Of a stretch of DNA of 13,992 bases, positions 1 to 6,024 are shown piece after piece. Source of the stretch: an uncultured Mucilaginibacter sp. (GTDB taxonomy: Bacteria > Bacteroidota > Bacteroidia > Sphingobacteriales > Sphingobacteriaceae); assembly GCF_946481715.1 (NCBI RefSeq), contig NZ_CAMLOV010000149.1, positions 1-13,992 on the forward strand, given 5' to 3'. Both the position numbers and the translations under genes were made by a program. Position 1 is the stretch's first letter. The number at the start of each line of letters is the position of its first letter. The notes under the pieces are model-generated. The model saw only the letters and a program-made list of their open reading frames with translations, had not been told where the DNA came from and searched no databases.

Positions 1-1
1 A

Positions 2-340
2 TTTGAGGTGTTTGAGCGTTACCGCACCAGTATAGATATGATCACCACATCGGAAGTAGCGGTTTCGGTAACTATTGACGATACTACTTACCTGGGCGAA
101 ATAACCAAAGAGCTTGGCGCGTATGGCACGGTTGATATTGATGTGAACCATACCATTGTTTGCGTGGTAGGCGATTTTGGCGCCGAGAAGCATGGTTATG
201 CTGCACGTGTGCTGGAAGCTATTAAACACATACCGGTAAGGATGATATCCTACGGCGGCAGCGACCATAACATGAGCCTGCTGGTAAAAACAGAGGATAA
301 AGTAGAGGCGCTGAGAAGTTTGCATAACAGGCTGTTTTAG
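2..340 (+). CDS. lysC: Aspartate kinase, C-terminal part (5' end outside window)
   Basis: This is the C-terminal end of a monofunctional aspartate kinase, which phosphorylates L-aspartate in the first step of lysine/DAP, threonine and methionine synthesis. The reading frame is open to the left edge (F-E-V-F-E-R-Y...), so the GTG at 8 is an internal valine codon, not a start. The remaining 112 or so residues cover the regulatory ACT region. The segment FERYRTSIDMITTSEVAVSV is the typical first ACT strand and helix, with the conserved S-x-D-M-I-x-T-S-E pattern; a second ACT part follows (TIVCVVGD, then ISYGGSDHNMSLLV). In this family these domains bind lysine or threonine for feedback control. 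The catalytic kinase domain lies upstream, outside the window. lysA follows on the same strand after a palindromic repeat, consistent with a lysine-pathway pair. The family call is confident; which amino acid inhibits it cannot be told here. Confidence 0.93.
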   Translation, partial: FEVFERYRTSIDMITTSEVAVSVTIDDTTYLGEITKELGAYGTVDIDVNHTIVCVVGDFGAEKHGYAARVLEAIKHIPVRMISYGGSDHNMSLLVKTEDKVEALRSLHNRLF

Positions 341-350
341 GGGCAGCGAA

Positions 351-432
351 CAGCCCCACCCAAACCCTCCCCGGAAGGGAGGGCTTTAAGATTTTAAAGT
401 CTCCCCTTCCGGGGGAGATTTAGAGGGGGCTG
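351..432. repeat. Palindromic intergenic repeat (REP/MITE-like) between lysC and lysA
   Basis: Two imperfect inverted arms of about 37 bp (351-387 and 396-432) flank an 8-base AT-rich centre. Each arm carries a CTCCCC-GGAAGGG type core and a CAGCCCC outer end, and the inner ends pair as CTTT/AAAG. I recall similar CCTCCCC/GGAAGGG palindromes between genes in Sphingobacteriaceae. In RNA it would form a long hairpin that could weaken or modulate lysC-to-lysA read-through. It has no T-run, so it is not a classical terminator. It ends 9 bases before the lysA start. Confidence 0.7.
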
Positions 433-441
433 ATAGAGCTT

Positions 442-1650
442 ATGTTCAAACAAGATACCATAGAACGCTTTAAGGGGATTGAAACCCCGTTTTATTACTA
501 CAACATGGATGTGTTGCGGCAAACGCTTGATGCCTGCCGCGACGCTTCGTCGCAATACGGTTTCCACGTGCATTATGCCATGAAGGCCAACTTTAATACC
601 AAGGTGGTGGCTGCAGTGCAATCCTACGGTTTTGGTGCCGACTGCGTAAGCGGCAACGAAGTTAAAGCTGCCATTGAGCATGGTTTTGATAAAAGCAAAG
701 TGGTTTTTGCGGGCGTTGGTAAATCTGATAAAGAAATAAACCTGGCGCTGGACGCGGATATTTTTTGCTTCAATGTAGAATCGATACAGGAGCTGGAGAT
801 CATCAACGGACTGGCGAAAGCAAAAAACAAAACCGCCGGAATCGCTGTCCGTATTAACCCCAATGTTGATGCGCATACGCACCATTTTATCACCACAGGG
901 CTTGATGAGAATAAATTTGGTATCAACACCTGGCAACTGAATGATGTGGTGGAGATGCTGCGTAAATGCACCAACCTGAAGTTCCTGGGTATCCACTTCC
1001 ACATCGGCTCGCAAATAACGGATATGGAGGTGTACAAAAACCTTTGTACCCGCATTAACGAAATGCAAGATTGGTTTGAGAACCACGGCTTCGCTATAAA
1101 AATATTAAACACAGGTGGTGGTTTGGGTGTGGATTACCACAACCCGGATGGCAACACCATCCCCGATTTTGAAAGCTATTTTAAAGTATTCAAAAAATTC
1201 CTGAACGTAAAACCCGGGCAGGAAGTGCATTTTGAATTGGGCCGGGCGCTGGTAGCGCAATCAGCATCGCTTATATCGCGCGTGCTATACGTAAAAATAG
1301 GGCAGAAGAAGAATTTCCTCATCCTTGATGCCGGTATGACGGAGTTGATCCGCCCCATGCTATACCAGGCGTACCACGTAATCGAGAATATCAGTCAACA
1401 GTTAGCAGTTGACGGTGGGCAGTCAGCAAATGACTCTTCATCTCATATCTCAAATCTCACATCTCAAATCTATAAGTACGACGTTGTAGGCCCCATTTGC
1501 GAAAGCACGGATTGCTTTAGGAAAGATGTTGACTTGCCCGAATCTCATCGTGGCGACCTGATAGCGGTACGTACCGCAGGTGCTTATGGCGAGGTAATGG
1601 CATCGCATTATAACCTGCGCGATATGGTGCAGTCGGTGTATTCTTCTTAA
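442..1650 (+). CDS. lysA: Diaminopimelate decarboxylase
   Basis: This PLP-dependent fold-type III decarboxylase converts meso-diaminopimelate to L-lysine, the last step of lysine synthesis in the cytoplasm. Seen in the 402-residue protein: the PLP lysine in YAMKAN (K48), the HIGSQ motif (H187), the glycine loop TGGGLG (224-229) that holds the PLP phosphate, ELGRALV, the catalytic cysteine motif GPICESTD (C353, E354) from the second active site of the dimer, and AGAYG (Y382). The ATG at 442 places the usual short leader before the barrel. The oddity is residues about 318-345: a Ser/Gln/Asn-rich stretch encoded by tandem 7-bp units, inserted between the conserved YHVIEN and YDVVGPICES segments that are normally close together. 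The frame is kept and all catalytic motifs are present, so the enzyme is probably active. The gene ends on a TTAA shared with the convergent lipoprotein gene. Confidence 0.95.
   Translation: MFKQDTIERFKGIETPFYYYNMDVLRQTLDACRDASSQYGFHVHYAMKANFNTKVVAAVQSYGFGADCVSGNEVKAAIEHGFDKSKVVFAGVGKSDKEINLALDADIFCFNVESIQELEIINGLAKAKNKTAGIAVRINPNVDAHTHHFITTGLDENKFGINTWQLNDVVEMLRKCTNLKFLGIHFHIGSQITDMEVYKNLCTRINEMQDWFENHGFAIKILNTGGGLGVDYHNPDGNTIPDFESYFKVFKKFLNVKPGQEVHFELGRALVAQSASLISRVLYVKIGQKKNFLILDAGMTELIRPMLYQAYHVIENISQQLAVDGGQSANDSSSHISNLTSQIYKYDVVGPICESTDCFRKDVDLPESHRGDLIAVRTAGAYGEVMASHYNLRDMVQSVYSS
1392..1475 (+). repeat. 84-bp heptanucleotide repeat tract inside lysA
   Basis: Read in steps of seven from 1392, the tract splits into twelve units. 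The first five resemble CAGTYRR (CAGTCAA, CAGTTAG, CAGTTGA, CGGTGGG, CAGTCAG), two are transitional (CAAATGA, CTCTTCA), and the last five resemble TCTCANA (TCTCATA, TCTCAAA, TCTCACA, TCTCAAA, TCTATAA). Twelve units of seven give 84 bp, exactly 28 codons, so the lysA frame is preserved. Short-unit CAGTTAG-type and TCTCAAA-type tracts look like non-coding repeat DNA that I recall from Bacteroidota genomes; that comparison is from memory. Confidence 0.8.
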
Positions 1651-2438
1651 AAGCTATAGCCCACACCCAGCTGCGAACCAGCACCTACAGCGCCGTTATT
1701 GGAGTTGAAGGAGAAGGTGCCGTGCACGTTTATGCGGTTAAATTCGGCAAATACCGAGCTGCCGAAGGTGTTGAAGCCGTTGCCATAATCCTGCAGGTCG
1801 CGGTTTACCTGGCCGGTTACTTTGTTAAAAAAGAATTTAAAGCCAAAATTTAGTTGCGGCTGCAGGTGGAAAACATATTCGGTAAAAATGCCGTAAGTAA
1901 ACATCTCCGCCCGTGGCGAACTGAAAACATCCGCATGCCCATAAACCGATTTGCGGAAAGCAAGGTAATCGCCACCCTCGTGGGTGTACACCACATCGGC
2001 ACCTAACACCCTGAAATCCACTTTGCCGCTGCTAAAATAAACCGAAGCCGAACCGTTGAAACCATAGCCCGAAAAGCTTTTGCTGATATGTTCGGCAGGG
2101 GTATTATTGCTGCCGCCGGTATTAATATCGCGGGTGTAATTACCGGTATATGCTAAAGCGCCATAACTTAAGTTGAAGTTTTGCAGCGTGTGCGAACGGT
2201 AAACATTGAGCAAGCCGCTGGTAGAATTACCCTGGCCGGATGCGCCGCTTTGCGTAAGCAGGGCGCCATTTATATACACTTTGCTTTTGGCTGAATCCTG
2301 CGAATGCGGTTTCATCATCAGCTGTACATCGTTTTGAAACAACCCTGGCGCGTAATAACGCCGCGTGCATGACGACAAAGTGCCTACTAAAATTACGGCG
2401 ATAATGACGGTGTGTAAATTTCTTTTCAAAAGAGGCAA
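1647..2438 (-). CDS. Putative outer-membrane lipoprotein, beta-barrel-like, unknown function
   Basis: I do not recognise a named family. The N-terminus has basic residues (K5, R6), a hydrophobic stretch (residues 8-21) and a lipobox LSSC with the acylated cysteine at residue 24, so it should be exported and lipidated. The mature part (about 240 residues) is rich in Gly, Asn, Ser and aromatic residues in alternating patterns (for example FGFKFFFNKV, HGTFSFNSN) and ends in GVGYSF, a terminal aromatic as in outer-membrane beta-barrels. No ATG lies in frame before the signal peptide: a stop sits upstream, and the choices are TTG at 2438 or TTG at 2429 (giving K-R-N-L...). It starts 8 bp after the stop of the HAD gene, suggesting one transcript and coupled translation. 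Its last four bases overlap the end of lysA on the other strand. Confidence 0.7.
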   Translation of the reverse strand: MPLLKRNLHTVIIAVILVGTLSSCTRRYYAPGLFQNDVQLMMKPHSQDSAKSKVYINGALLTQSGASGQGNSTSGLLNVYRSHTLQNFNLSYGALAYTGNYTRDINTGGSNNTPAEHISKSFSGYGFNGSASVYFSSGKVDFRVLGADVVYTHEGGDYLAFRKSVYGHADVFSSPRAEMFTYGIFTEYVFHLQPQLNFGFKFFFNKVTGQVNRDLQDYGNGFNTFGSSVFAEFNRINVHGTFSFNSNNGAVGAGSQLGVGYSF

Positions 2439-2446
2439 GTTTAAAC

Positions 2447-3097
2447 TTAAATCAATCGCTTAATAAAGCCATCGTTAAAATCGCTGGCAAAATGTATAAC
2501 GTTGTTTCGGTCGTTAAAGTCTTCGATAGGGTGGGTAGTTGTTAAAATAACCGCCTTCATACCTGCATTATGTGCTGCTTCGGCACCTTTGGGCACATCC
2601 TCAAATACAATACAGTCCTCCGGTTTTACGCCCAGCAAAGTTGCCGGTTTAATAAACGATTCCGGGTCGGGTTTGCTGTGGGTCACGTCGTGCGCGCTCA
2701 CTATCGCCTTAAAATAATGGCGTATGTTGAGGTTATCCAGCACAAAATCAATATTTGATGGGATAGCGGCCGAGCCAATGGCCATGGGGATGCCAGCCTG
2801 GTGGGCGCGTTCTAAAAAATCGGCAAGCCCGGGTAATAGCTCCAGTTCATCTTTATATTCGCGGCGGTACTGTTCTTCTTTGCCTTCCGATAATCTGTCC
2901 ATCTCCTCATCAGTAAACCGCCCTGCGCCAAAAAGCCGCACCAATACTTCGGCATTTTTGCCGTACATATTGCTTTTTATCTGTTCATCGGTAAAATTGC
3001 CTCCCAGTTCCTGGTTGGCTACCCGCGTCCACGCTTTGGCGTGGTAGGGCATATCGTTTATCATGGTGCCGTTAAGGTCGAAAATAAATGCTTTCAT
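2447..3097 (-). CDS. HAD-superfamily hydrolase, beta-phosphoglucomutase/phosphatase-like
   Basis: A 216-residue HAD protein with an alpha-helical cap of the C1 type, so a phosphatase or phosphomutase acting on a small sugar phosphate or similar substrate. The motifs are complete in order: motif I FDLNGT (nucleophile D7), motif II IGSAA (S109), motif III HSKPDPE (K142) and motif IV VFEDVPKG (E166, D167 for Mg2+). Motif I reads DxN instead of the usual DxD, so the residue that normally acts as general acid/base is Asn9. I chose ATG at 3097 (MKAFIF) rather than the in-frame TTG at 3106, because a minus-strand -7-like element TATTTTTG occupies 3104-3111 and covers that TTG. It is followed 8 bp later by the lipoprotein gene. 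The substrate cannot be told from sequence alone. Confidence 0.85.
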   Translation of the reverse strand: MKAFIFDLNGTMINDMPYHAKAWTRVANQELGGNFTDEQIKSNMYGKNAEVLVRLFGAGRFTDEEMDRLSEGKEEQYRREYKDELELLPGLADFLERAHQAGIPMAIGSAAIPSNIDFVLDNLNIRHYFKAIVSAHDVTHSKPDPESFIKPATLLGVKPEDCIVFEDVPKGAEAAHNAGMKAVILTTTHPIEDFNDRNNVIHFASDFNDGFIKRLI

Positions 3098-3103
3098 CTG
3101 CCG

Positions 3104-3111
3104 CAAAAATA
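3104..3111 (-). promoter_or_regulatory. Candidate -7 element (TATTTTTG) for the HAD gene
   Basis: On the minus strand the site reads TATTTTTG and fits the Bacteroidota -7 consensus TAnnTTTG. Transcription would begin around 3098-3101, leaving almost no leader before the ATG at 3097. I could not find a well-spaced TTTG -33 box, so support is partial. Confidence 0.4.
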
Positions 3112-3208
3112 ATTAATAGCTGTACAATCCACAGTAAAAGTTAAACCGTATATCAATTAAATATCAGTTTGCGATTGGGCCGATAAAATGTTGCTAAAAG
3201 GTTAAGGA

Positions 3209-3278
3209 TAGTGTTTGTGGTTGTACAGTGCGATTAATTGTTTTAGCAAAGCCCTTAGCGGAAGCAGGGGCTTTTTTT
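3209..3278 (+). ncRNA. Possible small RNA ending in an orphan terminator
   Basis: The 323-base gap between the divergent HAD and GAF-PAS genes holds no ORF but has a terminator at 3248-3278 on the plus strand with no plus-strand gene upstream until lysA, whose transcript would have to cross two opposing genes. A weak -7-like TAGTG-TTTG lies at 3209-3217 (one base too long for the consensus) and would give an RNA of roughly 55-60 nt. Weak alone; no known RNA family recognised. Confidence 0.22.
3248..3278 (+). terminator. Rho-independent terminator in a divergent intergenic gap
   Basis: The stem AAAGCCC pairs with GGGCTTT (extended by a G-U and a T-A pair) around a loop near AGCGGAAGC, followed by a run of seven T. 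Its T-run points to the plus strand, yet both flanking genes are transcribed away from it, so the transcript it ends is unknown. Confidence 0.65.
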
Positions 3279-3420
3279 GATATCTTAAATTAAATATTTG
3301 TAGTCTATCGCGTTCATAATTTTGTTGCTTGCATCACTAAGTCAACCTTGTTAATAGTATCATATTAATTGTTGATCATACAACAACCGGGCCTTATTTT
3401 TCGTACAAAAGCTTATCATA

Positions 3421-4593
3421 TTGAAAACAACCAATACCCCAAATAATTTGATACTGAATTATACCGAGCATCAACGCCTTAAGGCTGTAGACAGGTTTAA
3501 AAATCTTGATGCCGGTATTACAAAAGATATGAACGAATTGGTAGACCTGGTGGCCGAAATTTGCCAGGCACCGGTTGCCCTTGTTACTTTGCTTGATGCC
3601 GACACCCAGTGGTTTAAAGCAGCTAAGGGCACAGATGTGGTTTGTACGCCCCGTGGTGTTTCTTTTTGCAATAACACCATAAAGCAAAACGACCTGGTTA
3701 TCATTCCCGATATTTTAGCAGATGAAAACCATAATACCAACCCCCTGGCAACGGGAGAACCTCATGTGCGTTTTTATGCAGGCGCCCCGTTAATTACCGA
3801 AGACGGCTTTGCCATAGGTAGCCTTTGCGTAATTGACATGAAGCCGCGCGGCCTAAATGGTCAGCAACAAAAAGCGATGCTTACGCTTGCCAAACAGATA
3901 GTAAATTTAATGGAGTTTAACTGGAGTGTGCGTGTTTTAGAAGAGCAACATAAAAAAGATCTGTTAAATACAAAAGCACGCAAAGATTCGGAACTGAAAC
4001 TGAAGGCTATATTTGATAGCTCGAACGACACACATATATTGGTGGGCCGTAATTTTGAAGTGCTGGCCTTTAATAAGTCGGCGGCTATATTTACGCGGAG
4101 CCATTATCAGCACAGATTGGTAAACGGCGATTCGATTCTAAAGTATACAGACCCCGCCCTGTTGCACCAGTTTAAAAAATATTTTAACATTGCGCTATCA
4201 GGCCGTTCTATCAGGCGAGAGTGGCTACTGATGCCGGGCACGCAGCTGGAATGCTGGAAAGTTACCACCTTTATCCCCGTGCGCGACCATGGAGGAGAAG
4301 TGATTGGCGTATCGCTCAATTCTACCGATATCACCCATCGCAAACGCCAGGAGGCATATATAAACGTGCAGAATGAAGCCTTACAGCGTATTGCCATGAT
4401 GCAATCGCACGAGCTGCGGCGCCCCGTAGCGTCGCTGCTGGGCATTATGGACCTGATGAAGATGGAGAACATCTACTTCAACTATTTTGAGATGATGGAG
4501 CTAACCGTGAACGAGCTCGATGAGAAGATCCGCGGTATTGTAAAAGATTCGGAAGACACGCTGCACGGCCGCCATTTATCAATTGTGGCCTGA
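3421..4593 (+). CDS. GAF-PAS sensor protein with HisKA-like helix, no ATPase domain
   Basis: A 390-residue cytoplasmic signalling protein without membrane segments. Residues about 18-165 form a GAF domain of the type that opens with QRLKAVDRFKNLD and carries VALVTLLDADTQWFKA, FCNNTI and APLITEDGFAIGSLCVID. Residues about 195-310 form a PAS domain (AIFDSSNDTHILVGRNFEVL to VIGVSLNSTDITHRK). Then comes a histidine-kinase dimerisation helix with an H-box, MQSHELRRPVASLLGIMDL, phospho-acceptor candidate H330. The protein ends 60 residues later (after LDEKIRGIVKDSE), so the N, G1 and G2 boxes of the HATPase_c domain are absent; it cannot autophosphorylate in cis. It might be phosphorylated by another kinase, or dimerise with one. 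The start is TTG at 3421, as no ATG is available before the GAF domain (next in-frame ATG is near 3530). cspA-like gene downstream has its own promoter. Confidence 0.82.
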   Translation: MKTTNTPNNLILNYTEHQRLKAVDRFKNLDAGITKDMNELVDLVAEICQAPVALVTLLDADTQWFKAAKGTDVVCTPRGVSFCNNTIKQNDLVIIPDILADENHNTNPLATGEPHVRFYAGAPLITEDGFAIGSLCVIDMKPRGLNGQQQKAMLTLAKQIVNLMEFNWSVRVLEEQHKKDLLNTKARKDSELKLKAIFDSSNDTHILVGRNFEVLAFNKSAAIFTRSHYQHRLVNGDSILKYTDPALLHQFKKYFNIALSGRSIRREWLLMPGTQLECWKVTTFIPVRDHGGEVIGVSLNSTDITHRKRQEAYINVQNEALQRIAMMQSHELRRPVASLLGIMDLMKMENIYFNYFEMMELTVNELDEKIRGIVKDSEDTLHGRHLSIVA

Positions 4594-4627
4594 TGCCAAA
4601 GGCCGGCAAGGAGCATAAAAAGTAGTT

Positions 4628-4661
4628 TTTGTATTAATCCCGATTATTATCCCTACATTTG
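4628..4661 (+). promoter_or_regulatory. Bacteroidota-type promoter of the cold-shock gene
   Basis: A -33 box TTTG (4628-4631) and a -7 box TACATTTG (4654-4661) are separated by 22 bases, matching the TTTG...TAnnTTTG consensus. The predicted start lies about 12-15 bases before the ATG at 4681, and the leader is A/T-rich with no Shine-Dalgarno sequence, as is usual in this phylum. The short leader leaves little room for the long cold-shock 5' UTR seen in E. coli cspA. Confidence 0.7.
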
Positions 4662-4680
4662 CACTTTAATAAATAAAATA

Positions 4681-4875
4681 ATGCAAAAAGAAGGAACAGT
4701 AAAATTTTTCAATGAGACAAAAGGTTTTGGCTTTATCACACCTAACGGTGGCGGTGCTGACGTATTTGTTCATTCAACAGGCCTAATCGACGAAATCCGT
4801 GAAAACGATAAAGTTGAGTTCGAAGTAGAGAACGGCAGAAAAGGCTTAAACGCAGTAAATGTAAAAGTTGTTTAA
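4681..4875 (+). CDS. Cold-shock domain protein (CspA family)
   Basis: A 64-residue single cold-shock domain (OB fold) that binds single-stranded RNA and DNA and acts as an RNA chaperone in the cytoplasm. Both nucleic-acid motifs are clear: RNP1 KGFGFI (residues 14-19) and RNP2 VFVHS (28-32), after the usual [15 protein letters not shown] opening. Length equals that of the family. It is a single-gene unit: its own consensus promoter lies just upstream and a strong terminator begins 26 bases after the stop. Whether it responds to cold, growth phase or is constitutive is not visible from sequence; many members of this family are not cold induced. Confidence 0.96.
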   Translation: MQKEGTVKFFNETKGFGFITPNGGGADVFVHSTGLIDEIRENDKVEFEVENGRKGLNAVNVKVV

Positions 4876-4900
4876 TTATATATTAATCATCAAGCGTACA

Positions 4901-4932
4901 AAAAACGCCCCGAGTTTCGGGGCGTTTTTTTT
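4901..4932 (+). terminator. Rho-independent terminator of the cold-shock gene
   Basis: A perfect 9-bp stem, ACGCCCCGA with TCGGGGCGT, closes a 3-base loop and is followed by a run of eight T; A-residues in front let the stem extend. Placed 26 bases after the stop of the cold-shock gene. Confidence 0.92.
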
Positions 4933-4938
4933 GTGGCC

Positions 4939-5097
4939 TGAATCAGAATTTTCAGAATTTTAGCATTAACAGAATGCAAAATAGGCACCGATGCATGAAC
5001 TCTATTTAGTAGTTATATTCGGTAAATTCATTAATTCTGTAAATAGCGAAGCACTCTCAAGCACCTAAAATGGACAACCGCGAAAAATTCTGATTCA
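4939..5097. repeat. Degenerate inverted-repeat element (MITE-like), AATTCTGATTCA type
   Basis: The ends are inverted copies: TGAATCAGAATTTTC at 4939-4953 and GAAAAATTCTGATTCA at 5082-5097, which differ by one T. Inside, the left half continues with CAGAATTTTAGCATTAACAG and the right half has ATTAATTCTGTAAAT near 5031-5045, a second mutually inverted block. The right arm is interrupted by about 35 unrelated bases. I recall AATTCTGATTCA-type palindromes as common intergenic repeats in this group. The element reaches the stop codon of the small membrane gene at 5100. Confidence 0.6.
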
Positions 5098-5099
5098 AA

Positions 5100-5327
5100 C
5101 TACTCATTTCCGCTCATCCAAAACACTACGCCGCCTAAAACCATCAAAGCTATCAACAAAGCTATCAGTGTATCCAGTATATACCGCAAAATCTTCTTCA
5201 TGCCCGATTCGCGGCGGTCAATTACCGGTAAAAGGGTGTATTTTATAGCAAATAGTAAAACAACGAGCAGGATGCTTAGCAGGTAAAACATCTTGCGGAA
5301 GTGTATCGATTGCAGTACTGTTTCCAT
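5100..5327 (-). CDS. Small two-helix membrane protein, hypothetical
   Basis: I do not recognise this 75-residue protein. It has two predicted membrane helices, about residues 13-34 (MFYLLSILLVVLLFAIKYTLL) and 48-70 (LDTLIALLIALMVLGGVVFW), joined by a basic loop with RRESGMKK. This would place both ends on the same side, with the basic loop probably cytoplasmic. The ATG at 5327 is preceded by an A/T-rich stretch; a later Met13 would begin directly at the first helix and is less likely. It is the only minus-strand gene between the cold-shock and YtxH-like genes. Its coding status rests on its membrane pattern, a clean ATG, and the absence of a better ORF on the other strand. Confidence 0.6.
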   Translation of the reverse strand: METVLQSIHFRKMFYLLSILLVVLLFAIKYTLLPVIDRRESGMKKILRYILDTLIALLIALMVLGGVVFWMSGNE

Positions 5328-5552
5328 ATTTATTTAGCGGCTTTACCGCCTGCACTCTTGTGCAAAAAGCACGCCCCGTATTATGCATGGCAATAAACAG
5401 CGGGTTTATGGCCCTATCGTGTTTTTAATTGGGCTGCGCCTTAAGCTATTGGTGCAATAAAAATGGATGCGAATTTTTTTAATAATATTTTAAACACTAC
5501 GGCACGGGCTTTGTTAACTATGTACAAATCATCTACTAAAAAGTAAAAATAT

Positions 5553-5939
5553 ATGAAAGATCAAGCAAAAATTATAGCAGCACTTTTAGTGGGTGCTGCG
5601 GCGGGTGCCGCTTTGGGCTTATTATTAGCTCCCGAAAAAGGCGAAGAGTTGAGAGGCGATATTGCTGATTACGTAAACGACCTTGTGGAAAAAGCAAAAA
5701 CAAAGGCACAAACTACTGCCGATAGCGTTAAAGAGTATAGCAGCAGTGCGGTAGATTCGGTAAAATCGAAATATGCCGACCTTGTTGGCGATGCCGGCAA
5801 AGTGGTTGACAGCGCACGCGGTACGGCCCAGGACGCTGTTGGCAATGCTAAAGAGTATGCCCAAAATGGTGCAGGCGAAGCGAAAGCAAAAGTTAAATCT
5901 ACCGCCGACGATTGGAATAATTCTATCCAGGGCGCGTAA
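5553..5939 (+). CDS. YtxH-like domain protein
   Basis: A 128-residue protein with the YtxH signature: a Gly/Ala-rich membrane-anchor helix (residues about 6-27, IIAALLVGAAAGAALGLLLA) directly followed by PEKGEELR, and then a long polar, Ala/Lys/Asp/Ser-rich tail. The tail repeats patterns such as A-x-x-x-V-K and D-S-V-K with a period near 11, giving amphipathic helices like those of LEA-type and YtxH proteins. The family is linked to general stress in Firmicutes and is common near stress genes in Bacteroidota; the molecular role is not known. Start ATG at 5553 has an A-rich leader (AAAAAGTAAAAATAT) without a Shine-Dalgarno sequence. A very strong palindromic terminator follows 27 bases after the stop. 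Confidence 0.85.
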   Translation: MKDQAKIIAALLVGAAAGAALGLLLAPEKGEELRGDIADYVNDLVEKAKTKAQTTADSVKEYSSSAVDSVKSKYADLVGDAGKVVDSARGTAQDAVGNAKEYAQNGAGEAKAKVKSTADDWNNSIQGA

Positions 5940-5966
5940 TTGGTTAGCGACACCAGCAAAATTTTA

Positions 5967-6017
5967 ATATATAAAACAGAAAACCCGGCACATCGCCGGG
6001 TTTTCTGTTTTATATAT
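5967..6017. terminator. Bidirectional terminator with a perfect 23-bp stem
   Basis: The arms 5967-5989 and 5995-6017 are exact reverse complements, 23 bp each, around the loop ACATC. The GC core AACCCGGC/GCCGGGTT lies next to A/T tracts on both sides, so it can act in both directions. It follows the YtxH-like gene on the plus strand and faces the 3' end of the M1 peptidase gene on the minus strand. Confidence 0.88.
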
Positions 6018-6024
6018 CACATTA

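Noticed and set aside
8..10. GTG at 8 as the start of a 110-residue protein
   Set aside because: The frame is open to the window edge and continues an aspartate kinase ACT domain, so this is an internal codon of a gene that begins upstream.
394..1112. Minus-strand ORFs of 230 and 162 residues over lysA
   Set aside because: They are antisense to a gene with complete LysA motifs, have no recognisable domain, and one begins inside the intergenic palindrome.
1392..1475. Heptad tract as a CRISPR array or as a frameshifted, broken lysA
   Set aside because: Units are 7 bp with no spacers, and the reading frame and all downstream catalytic motifs are preserved.
2502..3047. Plus-strand ORFs opposite the HAD gene
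   Set aside because: The minus strand encodes four ordered HAD motifs; the plus-strand products are shadows.
5625..5967. ORFs overlapping the YtxH-like gene in other frames
   Set aside because: The repetitive Ala/Lys-rich coding sequence gives open shadow frames; only the frame from 5553 shows a membrane helix plus the PEKGEELR signature.
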